64,000 bases of DNA, from assembly GCF_003583405.1 (NCBI RefSeq), contig NZ_QXEC01000026.1, forward strand, positions 1-64,000, given 5' to 3'. The DNA is from Micromonospora radicis (lineage in GTDB: Bacteria > Actinomycetota > Actinomycetes > Mycobacteriales > Micromonosporaceae). Positions 30,938 through 41,253 of this stretch are shown here, piece by piece. The position numbers were made by a program, and so were the translations under genes. A model generated the notes under the pieces. It did not search any database and was not told where the DNA came from. It worked only from the letters and a program-made list of their open reading frames with translations. Numbering within the stretch: the first letter of the stretch is position 1; each line of letters begins with the position of its first letter.

Positions 30938-32017
30938 ATGAGCAACCAGCCCGGCGGGCCGACCGTCGTGCCCGCTGACCGGTCCCAGAGCGTCGATCCG
31001 GCCGACGGAGTCGACACCTCGGCTCGGCGGCCACCGCACGCTCCCGGCAGCCTCGGGCTGGCGATACTGGCGGTCGGCTGGCTGGCGGCGATGCTCTGGT
31101 CGACCCGCGAGGCGATCAACTCGGCCACCGCCGGGGTCACCGCAGTGAGCCTGTCGGCCTTCGCGCTGCCTGGCGTGATCTCGGCAGCCCTGGTGGCCGG
31201 TGCCGCAGTGGGGCTGGCCGTCGCCGAGCCGGTCAGCCGGCGGGGCGATCGCAGCACCCTACGGTTCGCGGTGGCGATCGGCGCCGGCCTGGTCGTCGGC
31301 CTGGCCACCGCGCTCACCATCGACCTCAGTTACGTGGGCAACACCACCACCCGCACGATCGCCGGCACCGCCGCCGCGGCGGCGGTCATCGGCGGCGCTC
31401 TGGCCGGTTCCCGCAGCGGGGCGGTGGTCGGTGCCGTCGTCTCCGCCGCGCTCGGCACGCTGGCCTTCGTGGTGGCGTTCAGCGTGGCCCGCGACCCGCT
31501 GTTCGACCTGTTCGGGGCCGGTGACAGCCAGCAGTCGCTGGTCACCGCGGCAACCTGGGTCTCGCGCACCGAATCGCTGCTCGCCGGTCTCCTCGCCGGC
31601 GGCTTGGCGTTCGGCTACCTCACCTGGGCTCGCCGACGGGCCGCCCGGCGCGGCACCGACGGGGCCGGACTGCGCTGGCCCGCGTACCTGGTCGCCGGGG
31701 CGGGCCCCGGGCTCCTGCTGCTGCTCGCCGAGGTGATCATCCGGGTCGGTGGGCGGTCCCTGATCGACCTGGCCGCGGCGTTGAGCGAGGCGGACGCGAT
31801 CGCCCAGACCTCGCTGGGCACCTCACGGGTGGACAACGGCATCTGGGTGCTGTTCGTAGGCGCCCTGACCGCCATGATCGTCTTCGGGCGGACCCTCACC
31901 CCGGCGCCCGACCCCGACGAGGCCGAGTCCGGCCCGACCGAGTCCGGCCCGACCGAGTCCGGCCCGGCCGAGTCCGGCCCGGCCGAGCCCAACCCGACCG
32001 GGGGCGACCTCCGCTGA
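30938..32017 (+). CDS. Multi-pass membrane protein with acidic C-terminal repeats
   Basis: A 359-residue integral membrane protein with a polar N-terminus (1-38) and about seven hydrophobic segments between 40 and 325. Alanine/glycine-rich helices and AGSRSGAVVGAVVSAALG-type loops are seen, but no known transport motif. The tail has five near-identical five-residue units (ESGPT, ESGPT, ESGPA, ESGPA, EPNPT) encoded by a 15-bp repeat at 31925-31999, a likely site of length variation. The start is supported by AAGGGGAGACG before the ATG. Its 300-base divergent spacer from pruA has no other feature I can support. Function unknown. Confidence 0.75.
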   Translation: MSNQPGGPTVVPADRSQSVDPADGVDTSARRPPHAPGSLGLAILAVGWLAAMLWSTREAINSATAGVTAVSLSAFALPGVISAALVAGAAVGLAVAEPVSRRGDRSTLRFAVAIGAGLVVGLATALTIDLSYVGNTTTRTIAGTAAAAAVIGGALAGSRSGAVVGAVVSAALGTLAFVVAFSVARDPLFDLFGAGDSQQSLVTAATWVSRTESLLAGLLAGGLAFGYLTWARRRAARRGTDGAGLRWPAYLVAGAGPGLLLLLAEVIIRVGGRSLIDLAAALSEADAIAQTSLGTSRVDNGIWVLFVGALTAMIVFGRTLTPAPDPDEAESGPTESGPTESGPAESGPAEPNPTGGDLR

Positions 32018-32029
32018 GTCGGCCGCCGG

Positions 32030-32548
32030 TCACTCCGGGCCGGCGGCGGCCCGGAGCAGCACGTCCAGCTCGCTCGGGTCGTACCACTCCAGCTCGTGGT
32101 CCTCGGCACCGTCGACGGTGAACTGGGCGTCCGGGTCACCCGCCAACGCCTCCGCCACCACCTTCGCCGCGGCAGCGACATCCGCCACGGCGTCCGCCCC
32201 GTCGACGTGCAGGGCCGCCACGGCACTGGCGGGTACCGGCCCACGCAGCTCCACCACACTGGAACCCAGCTCGCCATCGCCACGGCCGAGCACCGACACC
32301 GGGAGGTCCACCGACACCACCACCCGCCGACGCGGTGCCGCGCTGTCGTGCCGCAGCAGTTGCAGGGCGTCCTGGGCGGCACGGGTGAAGGCGACGTACT
32401 CCAGCTCCTCCTCGTCACCCTCCGCGTACCACTCCCGCAGCATCGGGGTCACGGCGTGCGCCTGGGCCGCCGTGAGGCCGTGCTCGGGCAGCCGGGCCAG
32501 CATCGGCACGGTCGCCGGCAGGTACACCCGGACTAGCTCGTCGGTCAC
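32030..32548 (-). CDS. Conserved actinobacterial protein (DUF6912-like)
   Basis: A 172-residue soluble protein starting TDELVRVYLPATVPMLARL and containing FTRAAQDALQLL and an acidic end (GAEDHELEWYDPSELDVLL). It resembles a family of uncharacterised actinobacterial proteins of this length; the DUF label is from memory. The GTG at 32548 is preceded by GGGGGAG eight bases upstream. It converges with the membrane protein gene (12 bases between stops) and diverges from the HTH gene. No enzymatic motif is visible. Confidence 0.7.
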   Translation of the reverse strand: MTDELVRVYLPATVPMLARLPEHGLTAAQAHAVTPMLREWYAEGDEEELEYVAFTRAAQDALQLLRHDSAAPRRRVVVSVDLPVSVLGRGDGELGSSVVELRGPVPASAVAALHVDGADAVADVAAAAKVVAEALAGDPDAQFTVDGAEDHELEWYDPSELDVLLRAAAGPE

Positions 32549-32728
32549 CGTTGGTCTCCCCCGCTCTGTTCCCCGGCCGGCGACACCGCCGGCCGGCCGC
32601 ACGGTCACGCCGTACGCCCTGACCGTCATACACCCCGTACCCGCTCCGGCGAAAGTTCCGGCGCCACCGGGTGTGTCCGACGACCGGCAGTTGCCGGACC
32701 GGTGTTTGCGTTCACGTCAGTCCGTGAT

Positions 32729-32752
32729 GGCAAACTGAGGCAAACGACGCCA
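32729..32752. promoter_or_regulatory. 10-bp-phased GCAAAC direct repeats upstream of the HTH gene
   Basis: GGCAAACTGA, GGCAAACGAC and GCCAACCTGG follow each other with exact 10-bp period, 16-40 bases before the GTG of the HTH gene. An opposite-facing GTTTGC lies at 32704. The same GCAAAC unit, again with 10-bp period, occurs before the next gene (33062). This layout suits head-to-tail binding of a small HTH protein, possibly the one encoded here. Confidence 0.45.
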
Positions 32753-32767
32753 ACCTGGGGAGTTTAG

Positions 32768-32995
32768 GTGGAGCCGAGGTTCCTGCTGCTGTCCGACGTG
32801 GCCGCCGAGCTGAACGTGTCGGACTCGCAGGTCTACCACATGGTACGCAGCGGCGAACTCCCCGCCATCAAGATCGGCGGGCGGGGTCAGTGGCGGGTGG
32901 AGCGCCCCCGGCTGGAGGAGTACATCCAGCGCAAGTACGCCGAGACTGCCGAGTGGGTACGCACCAATCCGCTGGCCGAGCGCGATCCCGAGTAG
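32768..32995 (+). CDS. Small helix-turn-helix protein (excisionase/MerR-like HTH_17 fold)
   Basis: A 75-residue DNA-binding protein: LLLSDVAAELNVSDSQVYHMVRSGELPAIKIGGRGQWRVERPRLEEYIQRK is the full HTH_17 domain (about 6-56), with helix-turn-helix SDVAAELNVSDSQVYHMV and wing KIGGRGQWRV. The short tail is polar. It starts with GTG after GGGGAG. Such proteins include phage excisionases and developmental regulators such as BldC; location beside secA-linked core genes favours a chromosomal regulator. The 10-bp repeats immediately upstream suggest autoregulation. Confidence 0.85.
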   Translation: MEPRFLLLSDVAAELNVSDSQVYHMVRSGELPAIKIGGRGQWRVERPRLEEYIQRKYAETAEWVRTNPLAERDPE

Positions 32996-33061
32996 CCGCG
33001 GGCACCCTGCCGACCATTGACCAACGACTCTCCCTTGCTCAACAATGAGCCTTACCCGGAA

Positions 33062-33085
33062 GCAAACGAAGGCAAACGAAGGCAA
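33062..33085. promoter_or_regulatory. 10-bp-phased GCAAAC direct repeats upstream of the Rv3235-like gene
   Basis: GCAAACGAAG occurs twice head to tail (33062 and 33072), followed by a third partial GCAA at 33082. The array ends about 30 bases before the ATG of the next gene, the same relative place as the array at 32729 before the HTH gene. A shared regulator is inferred. Confidence 0.45.
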
Positions 33086-33115
33086 TCTCGGGTATCCGCG
33101 AGAGTGAGGGCAGGG

Positions 33116-33775
33116 ATGATCGACCGTCGCCGACCTGGACCGAGCCGACCGCCCGTACGGCTGCGACCGGCACCCGCGTTCGACCCGCCCTGCGTCGACG
33201 AGGGCGACGGCGCCTGGCCCCGCCCGAGCGACGACCAACTCACTCTCGACTTCTTCGGCGCCCAGCAGCGACCCGCACGGCGCGAGCCCGACCGCGCTTC
33301 CGCCCCACGCGGCGCGTCACGTCCGGCGCCCGCCCGCCCCAGGCCCTCCCGCCAGCTACCGCCGGGCGCCCTGGCCACCGCCACCCCGGTGGCCACCCAG
33401 GTCGCCCACCGCTTCGTCGCCAACTGCCTGGAGGTGTTCAACGGTTTCCGGGCGCCGGTGCAGCTACGACACCAACTCGATCCGGCCCGTGCCGCGCTGC
33501 TCCTGCCCGAGTTGGCGCGGGCCACCGCCCGGGGTGGGGCAGCGCGGGCCACCGCTCGGGGTACGGCAGCGCGGGCCGCCGCCCGGGGCGGTTCGCGACA
33601 TCGCTCGGCCCACCCCACGCTGCGACTGCGCCGCCTGCGCGTCTGCGAACTCCACTCGACCGCCATCGAAGCCGCCGCGGTGCTCACCGGAGCCGCCGGC
33701 ACCAGCTGGGCGATGGCGGTACGTCTGGATCACCGGCGCGGCAGCTGGCTCTGCACCGACCTTCGCGTCCTCTGA
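33116..33775 (+). CDS. Rv3235-family protein
   Basis: A 219-residue protein with a basic, proline-rich, disordered N-terminal half (1-85) and a compact C-terminal domain (about 90-219: ATQVAHRFVANCLEVFNGFRAPVQLRHQLDP, then RLRRLRVCELHSTAIEAAAVLTG and WAMAVRLDHRRGSWLCTDLRVL) typical of the Rv3235 family found next to secA in actinobacteria. Function is unknown. The domain is split by an insertion of three nine-residue Ala/Arg/Thr/Gly units, encoded by a 27-bp tandem repeat at 33515-33595. GAGGGCAGGG precedes the ATG. Confidence 0.8.
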   Translation: MIDRRRPGPSRPPVRLRPAPAFDPPCVDEGDGAWPRPSDDQLTLDFFGAQQRPARREPDRASAPRGASRPAPARPRPSRQLPPGALATATPVATQVAHRFVANCLEVFNGFRAPVQLRHQLDPARAALLLPELARATARGGAARATARGTAARAAARGGSRHRSAHPTLRLRRLRVCELHSTAIEAAAVLTGAAGTSWAMAVRLDHRRGSWLCTDLRVL

Positions 33776-33823
33776 ACCCGCACGGCGCACGCCGGCAGGA
33801 CCGCGCCGATCCTGGGTCGCGAC

Positions 33824-33861
33824 ATCGTTGCTTTTATCCGGGATCGTTACGTTTATCCGGG
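33824..33861. repeat. 19-bp direct repeat, two copies
   Basis: ATCGTTGCTTTTATCCGGG and ATCGTTACGTTTATCCGGG lie head to tail (17 of 19 identical) in the spacer between the Rv3235-like gene and secA. The AT-rich TTTATCCGGGAT core stands out from its surroundings. The rest of 33776-34042 holds no gene I can support. Confidence 0.6.
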
Positions 33862-34042
33862 ATCGGAAGATCGGCACGAGCGGGTGACACACTGCGGTGC
33901 CGCGTGATTGCACAGAGAAATAATGATTTCTGACTGCAATCACGACGGACCACACGATGCCCGCCGGCCGGGGCCGGGGAATACACCATGCCGCCGAATC
34001 AGCGAAGGCCGATCAGAGAGGCGATCGCCCCTCGGCGTTACC

Positions 34043-34098
34043 GCGGCCAACCCGACGCGGCCAACCCGACGCGGCCAACCCGACGCGGCCAACCCGAC
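34043..34098. repeat. 14-bp tandem repeat, four perfect copies
   Basis: GCGGCCAACCCGAC is repeated four times without change. It lies just beyond the secA terminator and is non-coding as far as I can see. A slippage-prone repeat is likely. Confidence 0.85.
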
Positions 34099-34114
34099 CC
34101 GGAAAGCCCGACGG

Positions 34115-34143
34115 TGGCCGACGCGGGCAGCCCGCGTCGGCCA
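34115..34143 (-). terminator. Terminator downstream of secA
   Basis: TGGCCGACGCGGG and its perfect 13-base complement enclose CAG, 25 bases after the secA stop. It is GC-rich with no T-run, the usual form in actinobacteria. Confidence 0.65.
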
Positions 34144-34167
34144 CGCTCGGTCGAGCCGACGGGTCGG

Positions 34168-37113
<2,946 letters not shown>

Positions 37114-37274
37114 GGATCAACGCTCCCCTAGACAGTCTCGAACCATCGTAGGCGTTCCATCGGGCCGATGGTCACTGGTGGCGGCGGTCGGCCACCCCGA
37201 AACCGACATAACGCTCGGCTGGCCGGTCCGGACGCTCGTTTTCCGGTTACGCCGTGGGCGAACGATCCGGCACG

Positions 37275-38504
37275 ATGGGTCGGGTGGAGCCTGTGGAGAT
37301 CATCGAGGACGGTCTGGTGTTACGGCCGTGGCGCGCCGAGGACGCCGACGACGTGCACCGCGCCTTCCAGGACCCGGACATCCAGCGCTCGACCAGCATC
37401 CCGCATCCGTACCTACCGGAACACGCGCGGGCATTCGTCGCCAGGCGGGCGCAGCGGCTGGAGGCAGGCACCGCCGCGCCCTTCGCGGTCTGCGACGCCG
37501 CCACCGGCGACCTGCTCGGCGGCTGTGACCTGCACACCATCGACCGGAACCGCGAACTCAGCGAGATCGGCTACTGGACCGCGCCCTGGGCGCGCGGTCG
37601 CGGCGTCGCGGTACGCGCGGTCCGGGCGCTGGCCCGGTGGTCGTTCGCGGAACTCGGGCTGCGCCGGCTGGTCTGGAGTGCCGCGACCGGCAACCACGCC
37701 TCGCGGCTGGTCGCCCTGCGCTGCGGCTTCCAGGTGGAGGGACGGCTACGCGCCGCCGAGACCGAACGCGGCCACGAGTGGTTCGGCTCGCTGCTGCCCG
37801 GTGACGTACCGGCGCCCGGCGAGGTCGGCCCCGCCGGGCCGGACACGCTGGCGGCCCGCCGGGCGGCCGTCTTCGGCCGGCCGCAACCCACCCTCTTCGC
37901 CTCCGCCGGGGCGCACGAGCTGCGGCTCCGCCCGATGGAGGAAGGCGACCTCGACGCGGTGGTGATCGCCTGCCAGGATCCGGACACCCAGCGGTGGACC
38001 ACGCTGCCGCAGGAGTACGATCGGCCGGCCGCCGAATCGTTCCTGAGCCACTGCCGGGACACCTGGGCCGGCGGCACCGCCGCCTGCTTCGTGATCGCCG
38101 ACAGGCAGGACCGCTACGCCGGCTCGATCGACCTGCGCCTGAGCGCCACCGACCCACTGCTGGCCGACGTCGGCTTCCTCACCGCGCCACACGCCCGGGG
38201 CCGGGGCTACCAGCCGGCGGCGCTGCTCGCACTCTGCGCCTGGGGATTCGCCGCGCTCGGACTGGCCCGGATCGAGTGGCGGGCCAACGTCGGCAACGTC
38301 GCCTCCCGCCGGGTCGCCGAGAAGGCCGGCTTCACCGTCGAGGGCGTCGCCCGCAACGCCCTCAACCATCGGGGCACCCGGGTCGACGCCTGGGTCGGCG
38401 CGCTGCTCGCCGAAGACCTGACCGGAGCCGGGCAGGGCACGCTCGACGGCGGGCAGGGCACGCTCGGCGGCGGGCAGTTGATCACGGGCGAGGTGGCGGT
38501 GTGA
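37275..38504 (+). CDS. Protein with two tandem GNAT acetyltransferase domains
   Basis: A 409-residue protein of two RimJ/RimL-type GNAT domains. Domain 1 (about 1-180) has EIGYWTAPWARGRGVAVRAVRAL (acetyl-CoA loop) and NHASRLVALRCGFQVEGRLR. Domain 2 (about 210-395) has VGFLTAPHARGRGYQPAALLAL and NVASRRVAEKAGFTVEGVAR. Such proteins acetylate N-terminal or small-molecule amines; the substrate is unknown. The tail has short glycine/glutamine repeats (GQGTLDGGQGTLGGGQ). The stop overlaps the start of a second tandem-GNAT gene by GTGA. I use the ATG at 37275; a GTG three codons later is possible. Confidence 0.85.
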   Translation: MGRVEPVEIIEDGLVLRPWRAEDADDVHRAFQDPDIQRSTSIPHPYLPEHARAFVARRAQRLEAGTAAPFAVCDAATGDLLGGCDLHTIDRNRELSEIGYWTAPWARGRGVAVRAVRALARWSFAELGLRRLVWSAATGNHASRLVALRCGFQVEGRLRAAETERGHEWFGSLLPGDVPAPGEVGPAGPDTLAARRAAVFGRPQPTLFASAGAHELRLRPMEEGDLDAVVIACQDPDTQRWTTLPQEYDRPAAESFLSHCRDTWAGGTAACFVIADRQDRYAGSIDLRLSATDPLLADVGFLTAPHARGRGYQPAALLALCAWGFAALGLARIEWRANVGNVASRRVAEKAGFTVEGVARNALNHRGTRVDAWVGALLAEDLTGAGQGTLDGGQGTLGGGQLITGEVAV

Positions 38505-39613
38505 AGCCGGAGACCATCGACGCGGAGGGCCTGCGGCTGCGCCCGTTCCGCCCGGCCGACGTCCCGGACGTCACCGCCGGCTGCGCCGACCCGCTCACCC
38601 AGCGGTTCCTCGACGGACTGCCCAGCCCGTACACCGAGGCCGACGCCCGGCGGTGGGTCGCCGAGGGCGCGCCGGCCGCCTTCGCCGGTGGTGGGGCCGC
38701 GTACGCCGTCGCCGACCCGGCGACCGATCGGCTGCTCGGCACCGTCGGGCTGAGCAACCCGGTGCCGCAGCGGAACCAGGCCGAGATCGGCTACTGGGTG
38801 GCACCGTCGGCACGCGGCCGGGGCGTGGCCGGGGCGGCGACCCGGGCGCTCGCCGGCCGCGCCTTCGCCGACGGCTTCGCCCGGCTGGAACTGCTCGCCC
38901 ACGTCGAGAACTCGATCAGCCAGCGGGTCGCGCTGGCGGCCGGGTTCCGGCCCGAGGGGGTACGCCGCGGCGCCGCCCCGGTACGCGGCGGCGGCCGCCG
39001 GGACCTGACGGTGTGGGTACGCCTCGCCGACGACCCGCCCGGACCGTACCCGCGCCCGCTGCCGGACCTGCCCGACGGTCGGCTCACCGACGGTGTGGTC
39101 GTGCTGCGGCCGCTGGAGCCGGCGGACGCAGACCAGATGTACCGCCTGCACACCGGCCCGGACGTGGCCGCCAGCCGGGTGCCGCCGGGCGTGCCGACCC
39201 GCGAGGAGATCGACCGCCGTGGCCTGGCCGCGGCGAGTCAGTGGCTGACCGGTACCGCCGCCTCGATGACCATCCTCGACGCCGAGTCGGACGCGGTGGC
39301 CGGCAGTTGTGCGTTGATCTACGACCAGCCCGCCACCGGTCAGGCGATGCTCGGCTACAGCCTGTTCCCGGACTGGCGGGGCCGCGGCTACGCCGGTCGG
39401 ACGGTACGACTGCTCGCCCGGTGGGGCTTCGACCGGGTCGGTCTGGCCCGGATCTGGGCCGGCACCCTGCCGGAGAACGTGGCCTCCCGACGGGTGCTGG
39501 AGCGGGCCGGTTTCCGGTACGAGGGACAGCTGCGCGGGCGGCTGCCCGGCGGGTCCGGCACCCGGGCCGACTCCACCGTGTACGCCCTGCTGCCCGGCGA
39601 CCTGACGCGGTGA
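38501..39613 (+). CDS. Second protein with two tandem GNAT domains
   Basis: A 370-residue protein again made of two GNAT domains. Domain 1 (about 1-165) has EIGYWVAPSARGRGVAGAATRAL and NSISQRVALAAGFRPEGVRRG. Domain 2 (about 190-368) has LGYSLFPDWRGRGYAGRTVRLL and NVASRRVLERAGFRYEGQLRG. It starts with GTG inside the stop of the preceding gene (GTGA), so the two are translated together, giving four related domains in a row that probably arose by repeated duplication. In the second domain MTILDAESDAVAGSCAL carries the usual core strand. Substrate unknown. It converges with hpf. Confidence 0.85.
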   Translation: MKPETIDAEGLRLRPFRPADVPDVTAGCADPLTQRFLDGLPSPYTEADARRWVAEGAPAAFAGGGAAYAVADPATDRLLGTVGLSNPVPQRNQAEIGYWVAPSARGRGVAGAATRALAGRAFADGFARLELLAHVENSISQRVALAAGFRPEGVRRGAAPVRGGGRRDLTVWVRLADDPPGPYPRPLPDLPDGRLTDGVVVLRPLEPADADQMYRLHTGPDVAASRVPPGVPTREEIDRRGLAAASQWLTGTAASMTILDAESDAVAGSCALIYDQPATGQAMLGYSLFPDWRGRGYAGRTVRLLARWGFDRVGLARIWAGTLPENVASRRVLERAGFRYEGQLRGRLPGGSGTRADSTVYALLPGDLTR

Positions 39614-39639
39614 TGCGCGCAGCGGCCCACCGGACGACG

Positions 39640-39668
39640 CGGGCCGGGACGACAGTCGTCCCGGCCCG
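39640..39668. terminator. Bidirectional terminator between the GNAT genes and hpf
   Basis: CGGGCCGGGACGAC and its exact complement lie one base apart, forming a 12-bp stem with a small loop. It is centred between the convergent stops at 39613 and 39675. Confidence 0.65.
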
Positions 39669-39674
39669 TGCCGG

Positions 39675-40298
39675 TCAGATGTCCAGCGAGATGATGCCGT
39701 AGTCGTAGGCGTGCCGCCGGTAGACCACGCTCGGCCGGCCGGATTCCTTGTCCTGGAACAGGTAGAAGTCGTGACCCACGAGTTCCATCTGGAAGAGCGC
39801 GTCATCGACGGTCATCGGCTCGGCCGGGTGGACCTTCTCCCGGGCGAGGTGCCACGGCTGGTCGTCGTACTCGTCTTCCTCGACCCGCTCGGCGACGGCG
39901 GTCGCGGTGCCGGCCGACGTGGCCAGGGCGGGCAGGTCGGTCACCGGTAGGCCGGCGGTGGCGGCGGCGACCGACAGCGGAGCGTGCCGGCCACGGTGTA
40001 CGCGGCGGCGGTCGGCGGCGCGGCGCAGCCGGGCGTCCAGCTTGGCGATCGCGGCGTCCAGCGCGCTGTAGAAATCGCTGGTGCAGGCCTCGGCCCGGAT
40101 TACCGGGCCCCGGGAGAAGCAGGTGATTTCCACCCGCTGGCAGTGGTCGGCCTGGCGCGGATTGCGCTCATGAAACAGTTCGACCTCGGCACGGATTAGC
40201 TTGTGGTCGTAGCGTTCGATCTTCGCGAGCTTTTCTGCTACGTGCACTCGGTAATGGTCCGGCACTTCAACGTTACGGCCCTTGACCACGATGTCCAC
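39675..40298 (-). CDS. hpf: Long-form ribosome hibernation promoting factor
   Basis: A 207-residue HPF of the long type, which dimerises ribosomes into inactive 100S particles in stationary phase. The N-terminal S30AE domain covers about 1-105 (DIVVKGRNVEVPDHYRVHVAEKLAKIERYD, then ALDAAIAKLDARLRRAADRRR), followed by an Ala/Thr-rich linker and the C-terminal dimerisation domain (about 150-207: KVHPAEPMTVDDALFQMELVGHDFYLF, then SVVYRRHAYDYGIISLDI). The GTG at 40298 follows GGGAGG. It sits between comF and the GNAT genes in the mtrAB-lpqB-comF-hpf-secA order of actinobacteria. Confidence 0.94.
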   Translation of the reverse strand: MDIVVKGRNVEVPDHYRVHVAEKLAKIERYDHKLIRAEVELFHERNPRQADHCQRVEITCFSRGPVIRAEACTSDFYSALDAAIAKLDARLRRAADRRRVHRGRHAPLSVAAATAGLPVTDLPALATSAGTATAVAERVEEDEYDDQPWHLAREKVHPAEPMTVDDALFQMELVGHDFYLFQDKESGRPSVVYRRHAYDYGIISLDI

Positions 40299-40548
40299 GT
40301 GACCTCCCTTGTTCGGACGGTCTTTGATCCGAGAACTCCGGTCGCACGTCCGGGGAGGGGTCCCGCTCGGCGTCGACCGGTCAATACGGCTACGCCTCCT
40401 CTCACCGCCGGGGGTGGGTGGGATAGCTCTCCTACCCCCGACAGGCAAACGCTAACTCCTGTTGGCCCGACAGTCACCCCCAGTTGCCAAGACCACCAAG
40501 GAATTTCCACCGCTCACACACGAAGGGGTGAATTGGAAACACGATGGG

Positions 40549-41247
40549 TCACCGCTGGTGCCTTTTCTCGGTCGCCGCCAACACCGCCGCCACCGACGGC
40601 GACAGTCCGTTCACGTTCAGCGTCCGGCTGATGGCGGCGAGGGTGGCGCCGGTGGTGACGATGTCGTCCAGCAACACCACCGCCGTACCGGACGGCACCG
40701 GGCCGGTCCCCGACCGGATCCGGAAGGCGGCCGAGGCCGCCGCCGCCCGGCCGGCGCTGTCCAGCGTGACGGAGTCCGGCCGTGGTGCCGCGCGTACCGG
40801 CCGGCGCACCCGCACCGGCCAGCCCGCCGCGCGCAGCCGGTGGGCACAGTGCCGGGTCAGCCGACCGAGGTGGTCGCCGTAGCGGGCGCGAGCCGCCGCC
40901 GCGGTGTCCGGCACCGGCACCAGCACCACCGGCCGCGGCGGGCCGATCGCCGCCGCCACCACCTCGGCGAGCAGCGCGCCGAGCGGCCGGGCCAGGCCGT
41001 GTCGACCATGGTCCTTGTACGCGAGCAGGGTCTCCCGCAACGGCCCGGCGTACCAGCCGAGGGCGTGGCAGGGCGGTAGTCCCGGTGGGGCGGGCGTGGG
41101 GCGTACCGGCCGGGGCCGCAGGGCACCCAGCACGGCCACGCACTCCGGGCAGACGCCGTGCCGCAGGCCGGACCGCTGTCGTCGACAGCCGGCGCACTCC
41201 GCGGGCAGCACCAGGTCGGTCAGGTCCGACCACAGCCCGCCCAGCAC
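40549..41247 (-). CDS. ComF-family amidophosphoribosyltransferase-like protein
   Basis: A 232-residue ComF/ComFC family protein. A four-cysteine zinc motif occupies the N-terminus (C18, C21, C33, C36 in ECAGC and VCPEC), followed by a phosphoribosyltransferase-fold domain with the PRPP-loop motif VVLLDDIVTTGATL near 191-204. In naturally competent bacteria ComFC helps DNA uptake; in actinobacteria the role is unclear. It starts with GTG six bases after the lpqB stop, so it is probably in the mtrAB-lpqB operon. The 250 bases between it and hpf hold no gene and no convincing hairpin. Confidence 0.9.
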   Translation of the reverse strand: MLGGLWSDLTDLVLPAECAGCRRQRSGLRHGVCPECVAVLGALRPRPVRPTPAPPGLPPCHALGWYAGPLRETLLAYKDHGRHGLARPLGALLAEVVAAAIGPPRPVVLVPVPDTAAAARARYGDHLGRLTRHCAHRLRAAGWPVRVRRPVRAAPRPDSVTLDSAGRAAAASAAFRIRSGTGPVPSGTAVVLLDDIVTTGATLAAISRTLNVNGLSPSVAAVLAATEKRHQR

Positions 41248-41253
41248 GGCTGC

